A stretch of 8,290 nucleotides of DNA from contig CAIXSC010000061.1 of assembly GCA_903921945.1 (NCBI GenBank), forward strand, positions 1 through 8,290, read 5' to 3'. The notes beneath the pieces were generated by a model, which was not told the DNA's origin, searched no databases, and saw only the letters and a program-made list of their open reading frames with translations. The translations under genes were made by a program, and so were the position numbers. Numbering within the stretch: position 1 is the first letter of the stretch; every line of letters starts with the position of its first letter. Below, piece after piece: positions 7,594 through 8,290 of the stretch. This DNA comes from an uncultured Planctomycetaceae bacterium. Its GTDB lineage: Bacteria > Planctomycetota > Planctomycetia > Pirellulales > Pirellulaceae.

Positions 7594-7920
7594 GTGGCCA
7601 TCGTGGTCCAATCCCAAACGAATACGGATCGAGTGCGTCGAATTCTCTCGCTGTATGAAGAGATGAAGGCGCGAATCGCGGAACTGACTCGCTCGCAGTA
7701 CGCCGTCAAGATGCTGGATGCCTTGTTCGATCGCCCGGTTTTTCGGCCGGGTGGTTTTGTCGTGCGGACGGGTATTGCTAAAAACGCGGTTCTGCCATTC
7801 CTCAAGCGACTGCGCGAGGCCGGTGTGCTCACCGTGCTGCGCGAAGGTAGCGGCCGACGCAGCGCGATCCTGGCCTTCTCGGAATTGCTGAATCGGGCCG
7901 AGGGGCGCAAGATCCTGTGA
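7594..7920 (+). CDS. Truncated Fic-family protein: C-terminal winged-helix part only (possible pseudogene)
   Basis: The 108-residue product resembles the C-terminal part of Fic (AMP-transferase) proteins. A helical linker (DRVRRILSLYEEMKARI at about 12-28) is followed by a winged-helix segment, SQYAVKMLDALFDRPVF at about 34-50, then VVRTGIAKNAVLPFLKRLRE and LTVLREGSGRR. The catalytic Fic domain with its HPFxxGNGR motif is absent here and in all frames upstream, where epmA ends 57 bases earlier. An in-frame TGA at 7588-7590 blocks extension. The end RAEGRKIL looks like a natural C terminus. The start used is GTG 7594, with no good ribosome site. A neighbouring frame from 7566 reads MSDWIG, which could be a frameshifted bit of the lost part. 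The likeliest reading is a relic; a stand-alone DNA-binding protein is the alternative. Confidence 0.6.
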   Translation: MAIVVQSQTNTDRVRRILSLYEEMKARIAELTRSQYAVKMLDALFDRPVFRPGGFVVRTGIAKNAVLPFLKRLREAGVLTVLREGSGRRSAILAFSELLNRAEGRKIL

Positions 7921-8290
7921 CTGGTTTGAGGACGATGGGAAAGACGCGAAGCGGTTTGTGAGTGTGAAAACGCCGTTTTCGCAGACACAAACCGGGTTGT
8001 GTGTGCTGGACCGGACACAAAACGCCGCGGACAGCCTGGTCTTCAAGGTCGAGCCAGGAAACGCGGGCGGCGACTTCCCACGCGCCGGTGCCCATGGAAG
8101 TGCCTTGATCGGTACGGACGCGGAAAAAGTTTTCATGGGGAATCACGCGGTCGATGGCGCCCGCTTTGCGGTCGTAGGGGCGGTGTTCGCCCGTCAGGAA
8201 GTATCCGACTTGGGCATAGGCGCCAGGCAAGGTGGCCTCGCCGCCATTGGTTTGCTGAACGAACGTGACCATCGCCTCGGACTGCAGCGA
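7829..8290 (-). CDS. OprO/OprP-like outer-membrane porin, 3' part; cut by window edge and apparently truncated
   Basis: The frame is open from the right edge of the window, so the N-terminal part of the protein lies outside. The first 89 visible codons (8290 to about 8024) resemble the end of phosphate-selective-porin-like proteins: GAYAQVGYFLTGEHRPYDRK, then IDRVIPHENFFRVRT, and the strand GAWEVAARVSWLDLEDQ. Family members normally continue for about 50-65 more residues of beta strands and end in an aromatic residue recognised by the outer-membrane assembly machinery. Here the frame runs on for about 64 residues of Arg/Pro-rich sequence without porin character to a TGA at 7829-7831, overlapping the Fic fragment antisense and ending in Arg. 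The other two frames do not restore the porin either. It is probably a degraded gene. Confidence 0.65.
   Translation of the reverse strand, partial: SLQSEAMVTFVQQTNGGEATLPGAYAQVGYFLTGEHRPYDRKAGAIDRVIPHENFFRVRTDQGTSMGTGAWEVAARVSWLDLEDQAVRGVLCPVQHTQPGLCLRKRRFHTHKPLRVFPIVLKPVTGSCAPRPDSAIPRRPGSRCVGRYLRAAR
7952..7994. repeat. 43-nt near-palindrome between the Fic and porin fragments
   Basis: Two 21-base arms (7952-7972 and 7974-7994) flank a single C at 7973. Eighteen of 21 positions pair: outer stem CGGTTTGTG/CACAAACCG (9 bp), a small internal mismatch, and inner stem AAAACG/CGTTTT. It lies 31 bases after the Fic fragment stop, between two convergent frames, so a bidirectional terminator is plausible, although it has no long U tract. 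A related GACACAAAACG occurs at 8014-8024 next to GACACAAACCG at 7984-7994, so this may also be part of a small repeated element. Confidence 0.6.

Noticed and set aside
7566..7658. Short ORF beginning MSDWIG
   Set aside because: It is 30 codons with no support; it is mentioned only as a possible frameshifted piece of the lost Fic region.

Overview
The window looks like a stretch of chromosome from a GC-rich bacterium, most likely a planctomycete. This is an inference from three things: the partial planctomycete-style OprO/OprP-like porin, the style of the intergenic repeats, and an EF-P with EpmA/EpmB enzymes in a non-proteobacterial arrangement. No rRNA, tRNA, CRISPR array or transposase gene was seen.

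Region 1 (about 1-4600) is a complete four-gene ABC importer operon on the + strand: oppB, oppC, oppD and oppF. It encodes two inner-membrane permeases and two ATPases of the oligopeptide/dipeptide (peptide/nickel) family. No substrate-binding protein gene is in the window. The operon is bracketed by two arrays of 7-bp repeats in opposite orientation: ACCACCC type at 2-64 and GGGTGAC/GGGTGGT type at 4517-4586. A 19-nt stretch of one array is the perfect reverse complement of a stretch of the other.

Region 2 (4587-4876) has no gene. It holds about five degenerate copies of a GC-rich, hairpin-prone repeat, two in one orientation and three in the other.

Region 3 (4877-7536) is an elongation factor P module. 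epmB (lysine 2,3-aminomutase) is on the - strand and diverges from efp and epmA on the + strand. EpmB would make (R)-beta-lysine, EpmA would attach it to EF-P, and EF-P keeps the target lysine K34. The roughly 100-bp divergent intergenic region has a perfect TATAAT box followed by a 13-nt palindrome.

Region 4 (7537-8290) looks like a scar. A 108-residue + strand ORF matches only the C-terminal winged-helix end of Fic proteins. Converging on it from the right edge is the 3' part of an outer-membrane porin gene, which loses porin character near 8024 before its C-terminal strands. Between them is a 43-nt near-palindrome. Both genes appear truncated at the ends facing the module, which suggests past rearrangement. 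I did not find a clearly novel multi-gene system; the flanking repeat arrays and the truncated Fic/porin junction are the most unusual parts.
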